64,000 nucleotides of DNA, taken from the NCBI GenBank assembly GCA_007922305.1, contig ML677386.1, positions 9,060,222 to 9,124,221 of the forward strand, read 5' to 3'. Shown one piece after another: positions 11,258 through 21,823 of this stretch (the stretch's first letter is position 1; every line of letters starts with the position of its first letter). This stretch comes from Dermatemys mawii (lineage: Eukaryota > Chordata > Testudines > Dermatemydidae). The position numbers and the translations under genes are program-made. Below the pieces are notes generated by a model. That model ran no database searches. It saw nothing but the letters and a program-made list of their open reading frames with translations, and was not told the origin of the DNA.

Positions 11258-12942
11258 ATTTGTTTTGGAGCTTGCAGAATTGTTAGCTTCAAAACAATGT
11301 CAGCGAGGATATAATCATACATATGCACACACTTCACATACACTGGCAGCCTGGCAGTTGATTCACTTTATATTGAAATGTTATGAGTGAAGGGTTGAAG
11401 GCTGGATTCTAGTGGTTTGTTTGTCAGTATTACCAATAACTACATACACACACTTTCACTTCCAGTCATTTATCTTGTTACCTCTGACAAACATTATTGT
11501 AAACTGGGTCCTGGGTTCATGGCAATGTATTATAAATACAATTTTCTCTCATACAATTAACTTTCTCTCAGGTTTCATTAAAAACTTAAGACTATTCTTA
11601 TGCAAAAGGGGTATGAAACAGGAGAAGGGGAACACCCAGTCATTCAAGATCCTGCTGGATTTGGTCCTTGACAATAGAGACTTACTTATTTTACTTAAAA
11701 TAAGATATATCCTCAATAGATCTCAGAATATCACATGCTCAGTCATGCTCGTTGAGCTCTTGCATGCTTTGAAAGTTCCAGATATCTTATGTTCCCGTGT
11801 GATCATAAGTTTATTATCTGACAGCCTTATCCCTGTATTTCTTAAGACCATTGGAATATATTTTATAGTTGTACTTGCACTGAAGACTCACAGATACTAT
11901 TATCTCCTTAACCTGTTTATGTAAAACTCAGAATTAATGGGACAATAAAACTCCCTGAAAATTGCCAAAGCACTCTTGACACTACCTGTGGCATCACAGA
12001 ATAACCATACCTAACAACCTTTCCCTGCAAAACCAACTGCAGCGCTGGGGAAACATCTACAACCCATGACAACCCAGCTGGTAGAAGCACCTTTACTGTT
12101 TTTTTGCCAGAACTAAATCAGATGGGAGCAGCCAGAATTATCCTGGAACAGGCAGAAACACCTGAGAATACATAGCACCCTACTGGAACTACCAACAGCT
12201 AGTCAGAACAGAGTCGACTTTAACTTGTTTTTGGGCTAGCTCCAACAACACTAATCCATCTGAATCAAGCCAAAGTATTCTTGCAACAGACTGAATCAAG
12301 ATAGATTCTGGAAACTTCAGGTATGGTGGTTCTATCAGGAACCAAAACTTTAACTTTATGGAGTTAAGTAGGAACAACATGGAGCCACCTTTACTCTGAA
12401 GGAAGTAAACTAGAATCATGGCAATTGGGTGTGATTCCGCCATGGTCTCAGTGGGTCCTAGATTTGTTCCTTTAAATTTTCTGTAGCTCTAAATTGACTC
12501 CAAGTATTTTTACTCTGGTTACTTAAAAGTGGAGGTTGGAATTTTTTTCATAGTTTGTTTCTGGGTAATTTCTGAATTATACCAGAATTTTACCCAGCCT
12601 TATATACAATAGCACTTCACTTCTCAAGATATTAACGCCTGCACATTGCATCTCTCCTCAGGTGTCCTTGCTTTGGCTTGTTTGTTGATATTTTCCTTGT
12701 ACGCAACATCAGAGGCACTGCTGATAAACTAATATCTGTGTAGATCTGTGTATGTTAAAACCTCCTTAACACCTGGTATCTCTGTGATCATGTATACCCA
12801 TGAACCTTCACGTTTCATTTGCTGACCTGTCCTTTTCTTCTTCTTCTTCTGGCATGCTGTGCAGTGTTCCCTCTTTAACCTTATGAAGGAAGGAAACACC
12901 TACTAGATTTCAAGCGAATTCAGGTGATTAAGGTTCCAAGGT

Positions 12943-12965
12943 AAAAAAAAAAAAAAAAAAAAAAA
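12943..12965. repeat. Poly(A) tract, about 23 bp
   Basis: Uninterrupted A run. No retroposon body was recognised directly 5' of it. Confidence 0.9.
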
Positions 12966-13069
12966 TACTGTAGTATTCCCTTTGGTAAGCTTACATGTTT
13001 GGTAGCTGCCACATCAGTCATATGTAACTTGTATAATTCCGTCTCAATGCTTGAAACAGTGTCTGTGTT

Positions 13070-13250
13070 GTTAGAGTAGAGATCAGGTTGCCAGGTTCTC
13101 TTCCAGCTGTGCTATTAATTTGCTTGATCTTGAGAAAGTCACCTTTCCTCTCAGTACCGCAGTTTTCCCATCTGTAAAGAAGGTTTGTAAAGGTTTTCAG
13201 ATCCTTGTTGAAAAGGTGCTATATAATTGCACAGCATTTTGTTTGATTAG
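13070..13250 (+). repeat. MIR-type CORE-SINE, sense
   Basis: The order is CTTGATCTTGAGAAAGTCAC, then CTCAGTACCGCAGTTTTCCC, then ATCTGTAAAG, then GTGCTATATAATTGCACAGC. This follows the MIR core and 3' half. Confidence 0.75.
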
Positions 13251-14929
13251 CTATGTTTGAGATGTTAATGCTCTGTGAAAAGAAGTGACAACAGTATACT
13301 TTTTAAATGACAAAAGTTAAAAATTAAATCAAAAGTGTATGTGATAGTGTTTGTCAGAATTTGGTGATAGCGGTCAGCACTAAAGCCTTTGTCAGTGGGA
13401 TGGTACACATTACCATAGATTAAAGTACCCTCTGATCCACGAAGTAAATATGCTAGATGTAAAGGGCGACAGCTGTAGAAATCTAAACAAAATGTACTTT
13501 CATATTAGTTTAATTAAATATTGTATTTGTAGAGATTCAAAAATCATTTGGAGACTTTAAATTTATCTATCTTAAATGTCAACATTGAGCATCAGTGAAG
13601 GTCAGTGTTTGAGTATGTTTTCTATATCCTTAATCCAACCTGCAAAAGGATTCTGTAACAACAAGCTTGTATACAGTGGTCAGGTCACCATTGTACAGCC
13701 AGCATTTACCCACATTTACTACACAGTGATGCCTAAGATTCCTCTGACCATTCTAACCATAAGGAAATAGTGAGGAGTGTCAGATGCCACTGTGTGGTAT
13801 CTCTGAGTAAACACTAGCTTTTTAATGAACACGTCTGGATGTCAGAAAATTTAATCCTTCCAAGAACATGAAACAGTAAAACCGGAAAAAAAAAAAAAAA
13901 AAGCACTAACCAACACACCAACAAACAGAAACTGAATCCAGAGTTAATGTCTTTGCAGAGTTCCCTTCTTTGTAAAGGTGGAGTTCTGAAAATGTTAACC
14001 AAGAATATTCTGTAATTTGTTTCCTCTGTACAGGTCTCTGATACTGTGTGTTGCTTTATCAAAACACTAACCTTAGCTCTATTCATGTGCGGGCTACAAA
14101 TAGTGTGTTTGTGTGACACTAATATATAATTTTAGCGTTTCATGACTTCCCAAACTACCCCTCAGCCTAGCCATTTAAATATTTTCTGATTTCTTATATG
14201 GTAGTAGAAATGTGCTTTGAGAGAGGTTTTGGAGAAGATCATAGCCTTATCGTTCAGCTCAGGGTAGTCTTCCATGCCTGTATAAGAATCTGTTTGGGCG
14301 GACCATGGTGCTTGTGTGGGACATCAGTGGGACTCTGTACTGGCACAAGGATGTACTGGTGCAGTGTCACATAGATGATTGAGGCATACAATCTTAATTT
14401 ATAAATTGAGTTTAATCAGATAATTGTTGGTTCTTTGTACACTATATTGATCAAATAAATCTAATAATCTATATTTCACCTCTCTCATTCTTTCAGATTT
14501 TTGTTAGTGTCTAAAAAAAGTAAGAAAAAAAGATTTGCTTTCCACACAGACTTTTTGAACTTCTGTTGTTCTTTACCAACTTAATTGAAGATTCCACCTG
14601 AATCCCAGATCTCATCTAGTGGTTTTGAAGATGATATTCATTTGTTTGTAGATTTGAGGGGGAGGAGTAAAAGTTAGGCTTATTTACAACAGAAACTGTA
14701 GCCTTAAATATGGCCTGGCTGTCATGCCATAATAAGCTCCACTGAAATTAGCTTTCAGATTTCTCCATTGTTGACTTCTATACTCTTTCTTTATACTTAT
14801 GCCACAAAATAATGCAAGAGTTCAGCCTGTGTAATTTTTTTTATGCTATACTGCTGCTACACAATTACATTAAAATTCTCATGTTTATACATAATGTATT
14901 ATGTTTATCTTATGACATATCCCTAACAG

Positions 14930-14974
14930 GTTGTGGAGGATATTTCATTTGGTACAGATGATAATTTGTGTGAG
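14930..14974 (+). CDS. DISC1: DISC1, 45-nt exon (equivalent to human exon 11)
   Basis: A very short exon, 15 codons, VVEDISFGTDDNLCE. It is flanked by an acceptor (CCCTAACAG, ending 14929) and an excellent donor (GAG|GTAAGT at 14974/14975). It is phase 0 at both ends, so it joins the exon ending 7307 and the exon starting 30250 without changing frame. The first residues VVED correspond to VLEE at the start of human exon 11, as I remember it. The human exon is longer, and its 3' part is removed by alternative splicing in the Lv isoform. The call rests on position, phase, splice sites and a short similarity, so it is weaker than for the neighbouring exons. Because the exon is a multiple of three, skipping it would also keep the frame. 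Confidence 0.75.
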
Positions 14975-15799
14975 GTAAGTGCTTTTTAGACAATAGAAGA
15001 AGGTTGGGGGAAATTGTACTAACTTTCTTAGGATTCCTTTAAAATAGATACATCTTTTTTTGGACATTGCCTTTGGGTGAAAATTGCAGACTAGGGGCTG
15101 ATATTTAGGAAAGCAAGGCCAAGTCCAAAATTAAGGGACCAACCTTTCTGCCATTGAATATAAGGGGAAAACTGCTAGTGACATCAACAGCAGCACTATC
15201 AGACCCTAAGGCAGTGGTTTTAACACAGATGTAAGAAATAGCATTAATCAACCAGAGAAATAGACAGCTAGTGATAATTAGTTTACTCTAGTGTATGACA
15301 ATCGTATTTTAAATGGCGCAAAATCATAATGCTTGTTTCCTTGTCTACCTGTACCATACTTTTTTATTCTATTTGAATCCCTTTGAACAAATTATTTTTC
15401 CTTTCAGAAGTATATACATGTGTGGAGTATAGATATTCAATATAAATGTTATCTGGATACAAATCCTGGATGTTTATCATCTTTTTGGTATCTTGTTTTG
15501 CAACCATTTTGTAAATAGAGATCAGATCCTACAGTTTGTATCTTCAAACAAAGTCTAAAATAATGGAGTACTTTGAGATGCATTTCCTGTCAAAAAAATA
15601 TGGGGGAACAGCCTCTTTTTTGCTATAAACTGAGTGATCAGATAATAAACACTTACTTATATTGCCCTTGGGAGTAGTATAAATTCACCACAGACCATTT
15701 CCACACTGGGATAGCTTTGGCTGTAGCTTGCATATTGAGAAAATTTAGTTGATATGCACCACCTCCAACAAGCAAATTAATTACACAGGAAGTAAACCT

Positions 15800-17480
15800 T
15801 ATTTCACATCCCATAGTAGTATATATAACTGTTACTGGGTTGCAATATGGTGTAGCCATCTGGATAAGGCACTACTCTGTATTACCACCAGTAAATCCAA
15901 AGTCCGCATAGAAGCTGGAAAAATTCAGGCAAGAGACTCTACCTCAAGAGACAAACCCAAGGTACAGTCTTTGTGGACATGCGGCCTGTGAGATCATGCC
16001 CAAATGAGACTACACATGGCAGAGAAAGTTCAGCTGTGCATGACAGCAGCATGCACAGGCAAAAGCTTTTGGGAGTGATGATTATCTATGCAAAAAATGA
16101 GTTCAAGAAGATGGAAACTGCCTCTCATGCTATTGGCTTCAGCTGTGAATCAGGATAAAGCCATGCATATGCCTCTGAACAGTGTTGACACACAAAAGGA
16201 GTACATAATCCCACAGGCACCAAGACAGAGAAAACACCTGTTGTCAAAAAAGAATGACAACAATGGTACATTGCCAGTGTCCAGTCATCAGCCCCAGGCA
16301 GCTGCCAAGATAGCAGAGTCTTTACAAGATAGTACAGGCAGCATATGGCCTGACACACCGAACAGAAACAACTCCAGCAGCCTAATACACAGCAGCGATA
16401 CAGAAAGCTGCAGGACATTTGCTGGATTGTGGTGACTAGACAGAGGTAGAAAAAGGAATTACTTGCACCGTGAGCCATGAGCAAATCATATCCAGCTATG
16501 CTGACTCCTTACACAAATGGATGTGCACATCATAAAGCAATTTCTGTGAAAAGTTCTGTCCCAGTGCAGATTATCACTTTCAAGCCAGTAGATGACATTA
16601 CCCACAGGAATCTCTTACCACAGGAATTGGAATTATCCCCACGTACATTAAATGAAGCCAGTGCAGTAGTAGTAATACACTTGCATATTCAAAAGCCTGC
16701 CCAGGCCAGAGATACTGCATCATTCAGACAGAGAGAATACAGATGAGAAGAGATGGGAACCTATTCTCACACAGAATATGTCAAGGTGTCTGTGACTGAA
16801 AGGACGCTGGAAGACAGCAGAAAGATATAGACGTGTGTGGATGCTCTTCCAAGAACATTCTTCAGCAAATGTAATACAGGAAACAGGAGGGGACAGAATG
16901 GACAGGGTTGCAGCATGATTTTGGCAATAATTAACATACCCATGACCCACAACATCCAGTATTCCATACCATTGGAGAAAAGGTCAGAAGATAGATCAGA
17001 CTGAGCTAAGGAAATGTAGGAAAAGTGAGATGTGGTAGTGAGATGTCATGTAATTGCAAAAAACCTGAGTGAAAACCTTAGTACTTGAGTCACTGCACAT
17101 AAGCAGCAGCTCTGATGCATGTTGTTGTATTGAAGCTGCTCCCGAACATCCCCATATGCCCATGTGGCAGCTTCATTTTTGTCAAAAGGGTTGATGGGAT
17201 GTCAAGAATTAAAGCATGTATGATAACCTAAGCAAATTCCAAAACGTAACTAGGAACACAGCAAGCCATGGCTTATGTTTCACATAGCCCCTCTCCTTTC
17301 ACCAATATGCCAGAACATGCCAAGGAGCTCTGCCAGAGTGAAATGTCTGGAGTGTGAGATGCACACACAGTGATCATCTCTCGTGTCCATAGTCACAAGA
17401 GACATATTCAGGCTGAGACATACAAACACAGATAAGTACAATCCCACACCATCCCATGAGTCATCTTGTTCTGCGCATCC
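15800..17480. other. Unrecognised higher-GC block with many overlapping frames
   Basis: The base composition is clearly less AT-rich than the flanks and the block is dense in overlapping frames of 60-119 aa on both strands (15749-16967). I recognise no protein motif, splice structure or terminal repeat. It may be an old, unidentified transposon interior. A Harbinger-like MITE lies just beyond it at 17488. Confidence 0.3.
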
Positions 17481-17487
17481 AAACCAA

Positions 17488-17601
17488 GGCCAGGTCTACA
17501 CTACCTGCCGGATTGGGTAGCTACGCTACGCTATTCATGTAGCTGAGGTTTCGTATGTTAGTTTGATGCCCCTCCCGCCCCCCTCCAGTGTAGATCAAGG
17601 C
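17488..17601. mobile_element. PIF/Harbinger-like MITE, 114 bp
   Basis: Left end GGCCAGGTCTACACTACC and right end TCCAGTGTAGATCAAGGC are inverted copies. CAA and TAA flank it, compatible with a mutated 3-bp TAA target duplication. The segment GTAGCTGAGGTTTCGTATGT also occurs, diverged, in the element at 44840. Confidence 0.65.
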
Positions 17602-17609
17602 TAAGTCAC

Positions 17610-18150
17610 AAAACCAAAAAGTGGCACACAGTGGGTCAGCCAGAGCTTCCCAAGATGTGGTATCCCTGGAACAGAACTGCCAGGTAGTAGTCAGTACTAT
17701 GGCACAGTTTGTGTGGTGGCCATAGCTGATGGTCATTCACTGCCAGTAATGGGTGATAGCTTTACAAACCACTTTCTCTGTTGCCCATTATGGATGGTGA
17801 ACCACTGCTGCTTCTACCCAGTATTTTTTTTTAAATACAGTAGATTGTATTTGTATTACTAACAGACCCTGAGAATGGTTAGTACAGTTGTGGTTGTTTC
17901 TTGAATAGATCCATGCAGTTTTGCATGTGTGCTCTGCACATATTATCCTGGGTGTTGTACATTATGCGCAGAGAGAATTTGGACCATTTTGCAGTAGTCA
18001 ATGCCACTCCCTGCTCTACAGTGACTCCCACATTAAGCGATGCAGAACATGGGTAAATGTTTTCTCCTGGTGTAGTTTGACCACTGTGTGGCCAGATAAC
18101 TCACTTTCTGAATATGGTATGAGATTACACTTACATGGGATTTAGGCATA
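17610..18150. other. Unrecognised intronic stretch
   Basis: No stop-free homologous frame or repeat signature that I can name. It may continue the higher-GC block before the MITE. Confidence 0.3.
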
Positions 18151-19868
18151 TATTCAAGTGTTCATGAGTACACGTACTTTTAGACATCCATGAGTCTGAT
18201 TCTTCAGAGGTGCTGAGTACTCACAGCTCTGATTAACTTCATTTGGAGTGGTAGGAAATCAGCACTTCTGAAAATGAAGCCTGAATGTTCTAAAAAAGTT
18301 GTAATTGGAAATGGCTTTCTGAAAGCAGAAACCCCACCTTGTATTTTAAATTACTTCCAACAGCTTTTAAGGGGTGTAAAAGAAATATCAGTTCTAATTC
18401 AGCCCAGATGAAAAATTCTCACTGGGTATTATTTAGCAATAGTTCTAAGGGTTTTTGTGCTGAGAGTTTTACCAAGGGCATAATTTGAATAATTTGAAGA
18501 CTAGACAGCTTACTTACTGTTACTGTGTCACCATACAGGAACGGCCAGGTTTGGGGATGTATCTGGGACTCACTTCTGAGACCGGAGTGAAGAGGAACTT
18601 TGTGGTGAAAGCAACAGTGAGAAAAGAGTGTGTGTTGACCACACTAATTGCTATATACAAACTGCAGAACTAGAATTCAGAAAGGGAGGATGGTGTCTGC
18701 ACTGGAGAAGTTGACCAAACATATATTTATAGCTAAGTGGTACCGTATGATGTTTGCCAATTGGAAGAAGGGATTAAAATGGCTTTTAAGAAAATATGAT
18801 TAACCACAGTAAATAATAGGAGATCAGAATGTTTTTCATTTTAAAGCCCAGTGTACTGATACGGTAATGCAGGTGCAGCAACATCTGTTGTATACCCACA
18901 GCTGAAAAGGGGAGGAGAGATGAATAAGTCCACCTTGCATTAGAAAGCTGAGGAAATCCTCTCACCACTGCCACAAATATATCTTACAACAATCATGTGC
19001 ATTTCGTACCTATTTCTGTCTCCTATAGGAGCAACAAAAATAAACCGCATCAAAAACTACCCCCTCTGCATGCACCAAAATCCATGCAATGATTTCATCT
19101 CTTTCATACTATATTAATGTCTCCTAGCAGTAACATTCAGAGTCCTAAAAGCGAGGTCAGTGCATGAAATAACCAAACAAGGTGCTCTCAGAATTGTGTT
19201 TGCTCACAGCATTAGTGTAACCAGCCAGCGGGAGGATTTGTGTTAGTACACTGAGCTTGAGGCAGAGTCCATTTACTGCTCTGAGATATTGTGCAGGATA
19301 CAGAGAGCAGATCTCCTACCAGGAAGCAGCTGGAATCATTTCTGTCTTGCTGGCAGTGTTTTTGCTTGCCTAGCTATACGCGTGTCAGGTAAAAAGTATT
19401 ACTAGTGCCAATACCAGGCATGAAAGATGCTGAAAGGCACTGTTCCCTCTCTATTTTTTAGCTGTTACCTTCTTTTTTAGAAGTAGAGGATTGTGAATTT
19501 GTTTTAGAAAATGTCAAATACTCACTTTTATTGAGAGCTTTAGTGACTTGTCTCACCCCATATATGACAATTCTCCACACTCGGTGTTAAACAACAGTTG
19601 AAACTATCTATCTAAGGCATGACCTCTCCTCCCTGAAAAAAATCAATACACTGCTTTATACTCATATCTTATGAAGACCTCGGTGTATATTTCTCAGGAC
19701 CTACTAACAAGGTATCCAATGACACTGCTTGTTTAAACTAGGGAGGGAATTGTTTATTTTAACAGAAGAGGCAGCTCTCCTACTTATATGGATAACATAC
19801 CTAGATAATAATAATAATATATTAAAATGGAATCAGAGGGGTAGCCGTGTTAGTCTGGAATTGCAGAA

Positions 19869-20237
19869 GTGACAAAGAGTCCTGTGACACCTTAAAGACT
19901 AACTAAAATTTTAGAGCATAAGCTTTCGTGGGCTAATACCCACTTTGTCGGATGCATCAGTGGAAGTATCCAGGGGCACATATAAATAGGTAGGCAAGAA
20001 CCAGGTGGGAGATAACAAGGTTAGTCCAATGAGGCTGAACCAGCTTGTTATCTCTAATCAGGGAGGGTGAGGTGTTCCACTAGCAGCTGAACTGGAAGTG
20101 TGAATAGCGAGAAAAGAGAAGCTGCTTCCGTAGTTAGCTAGCCACTCATAATCTTTGTTCAATCCTTGATTGATTGTATCAAATTTGCAAATGAATTGCA
20201 GCTCTGCAGTCTCTCTTTGCAGTCTGGACTTGAAGTT
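19869..20237 (-). repeat. Left arm of PLE inverted repeat
   Basis: Reverse complement of 21454-21823 with only scattered mismatches. On the minus strand it encodes the same C-terminal residues as the right arm (ETAELQFICKFDTI, LNKDYEWLANY), confirming the inversion. Confidence 0.92.
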
Positions 20238-21759
20238 CCCACACAAAGATGGAATATAAACTGTCAGGAATAGTATCCCTGATGATGCCAAAGCACAAGT
20301 AGTTGCTGAGCTCTGTGACTTTATCCTCACACACAATTATTTCAAATTTGGTGACAATATATACCTCCAGACCAGTGGCACCGCTGTGGGCACCCGCATG
20401 ACCCCACACTATGCCAACATCTTTATGGCTGACCTGGAACAACGCTTCCTCAAATCTCGTTCATTCACGCCCCTCCTCTGTCTGCGCTACATTGATGACA
20501 TCTTCATCATCTGGACCCATGGGAAAGAAACTCTGGAAGAATTCCACCATGATTTCAACAGCTTCCACCCCACCATCCACCTCAGCCTGGACCAGTCTAC
20601 ACGGGAGGTCCACTTCCTGGACACCACGGTGCAAATTAATGACGGCCACATCAACACCACCCTATACTGAAAACCTACCGACAGCTATGCCTACCTTCAT
20701 GCCACCAGCTTCCATCCCAGGCACACCACACGATCCATTGTCTACAGCCAAGCACTGAGGTACAATCGTATTGGCTCCAACCCCTCAGACAGAGACCAGC
20801 ACCTACAAGATCTCCACCAAGCTTCCTCAAAACTACAATACCCGCATAAGGAAATAAGGACACAGATCGACAGAGCCTGACGTGTACCCAGAAGCCTGCT
20901 GCTGCAAGATAAGCCCAAGAAAGAAAACAACAGACTACCACTGGCCATCACCTACAGTCCTCAGTTAAAGCCTCTCCAACGCATCATCAGTGATCTACAA
21001 CCCATCCTGGACAACAATCCCTCACTTTCAGAGGCCTTGGGAGGCAGGCCAGTCCTGGCCTACAGACAACCTGCCAACCTCAAGCATATTCTCACCAGCA
21101 ACAGCACACTGCGCCATAATAACTCTAACTCAGGAACCAGTCCATGCAACAAACCTCGATGCCAACTCTGTCCACACATCTACACCAGCAACACCATCAC
21201 AGGACCAAACCAGATCAGCCACACCATCACTGGTTCATTCACCTGCACATCTACCAATGTAATATACGCCATTATGTGCCAGCAATGTCTCTCTGCTATG
21301 TACATCGGCCAAACTGGAAAGTCCCTACGAAAAAGGATAAATGGACACAAATCAGATATCAGGAATGGCAATATTCAGAAACCTGTAGGAGAGCACTTCA
21401 ACCTCACTGGACACACCATAGAAGATTTAAAGGTCAGCATTTTGCAGCAAAAAAACTTCAAGTCCAGACTGCAAAGAGAGACTGCAGAGCTGCAATTCAT
21501 TTGCAAATTTGATACAATCAGTCAAGGATTGAACAAAGATTACGAGTGGCTAGCTAACTACAAAAGCAGCTTCTCTTCTCTCGCTATTCACACCTCCAGT
21601 TCAGCTGCTAGAGGAATACCTCACCCTCCCCGATTAGAGATAACAAGCTGGTTCAGCCTCATTGGACTAACCCTGTTATCTCCCACCTGGTTCTTGCCTA
21701 CCTATTTATACCTGCCCCTGGATACTTCCACTGCATGCATCCGACGAAGTGGGTATTAG
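20238..21759 (+). pseudogene. PLE polyprotein remnant: reverse transcriptase C-half plus GIY-YIG endonuclease
   Basis: One reading frame runs through almost the whole segment and is interrupted only by two TGA codons (20668-20670 and one near 20880). Seen in order: the RT motif TSGTAVGTRMTPHYANIFMA, the RT catalytic motif LRYIDDIFIIW (Asp-Asp), and the post-RT thumb with HFLDTTV. These are followed by a Cys-rich linker CNKPRCQLCPH and a GIY-YIG endonuclease domain (VIYAIMCQQCLSAMYIGQTG, catalytic-type Arg/His in LRKRINGHKSDI, and VGEHFNLTGH). The frame ends at TAG 21757-21759. The RT fingers and N-terminus are missing through 5' truncation. RT plus GIY-YIG on one protein is diagnostic of Penelope-like elements (family knowledge). 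Not a functional gene. Confidence 0.93.
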
Positions 21760-21823
21760 CCCACGAAAGCTTATGCTCTAAAATTTTAGTTAGTCTTTAA
21801 GGTGCCACAGGACTCTTTGTCAC
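21454..21823 (+). repeat. Right arm of PLE inverted repeat
   Basis: Partner of 19869-20237. It contains the C-terminal coding region and the short 3' non-coding end, including the hammerhead-like motif at 21741. Confidence 0.92.
21741..21778 (+). ncRNA. Hammerhead-ribozyme-like motif in PLE end
   Basis: Core-like CCGACGA, then an extra A, a 5-bp stem GTGGG/CCCAC with a 6-nt loop, then GAAA, then a minimal stem III GC-TTAT-GC followed by TC. This is the order and spacing of a type I hammerhead with a reduced stem III, as described for Penelope-like elements. Two departures from the consensus (CUGANGA reads CCGACGA, and an inserted A) and no clear stem I make activity doubtful. The mirror copy at 19914-19951 (minus) has a further core change. 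Confidence 0.45.

Larger units (their letters stand above)
7308..14929 (+). other. DISC1: DISC1 intron 10
   Basis: GT at 7308 to AG at 14929, 7.6 kb. It contains an antisense decayed retroelement with a GC-rich insert (8486-10060), a 41-bp insertion (11217-11257), a MIR (about 13070-13250) and A-tracts at 12943-12965 and about 13886-13902. The frame at 11412-11924 (170 aa) has no recognisable domain and no codon bias, so I take it as chance. Confidence 0.8.
19832..21823 (+). mobile_element. Penelope-like retroelement (PLE), about 2 kb, with inverted 370-bp ends
   Basis: An insertion bounded by an 11-bp target duplication, ATTAAAATGGA at 19821-19831 and 21824-21834. The right part is the 3' end of a PLE in + orientation. 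The left 369 bp (19869-20237) are an inverted copy of that 3' end (21454-21823), so the element is 5'-truncated and capped by a head-to-head 3' segment. The extra left end, ATCAGAGGGGTAGCCGTGTT AGTCTG, is a tail common to related insertions. It lies inside DISC1 intron 11 in sense orientation. Confidence 0.9.

Noticed and set aside
11412..11924. 170-aa frame in intron 10
   Set aside because: Hydrophobic, low-complexity translation of AT-rich DNA with no domain, splice context or start context.
18538..18610. Possible extra DISC1 exon (acceptor CACCATACAG, donor-like TGTG|GTGAAA)
   Set aside because: The short frame is open, but it does not resemble DISC1. The donor is poor, and exons 14930-14974 and 30250-30367 already join in frame.
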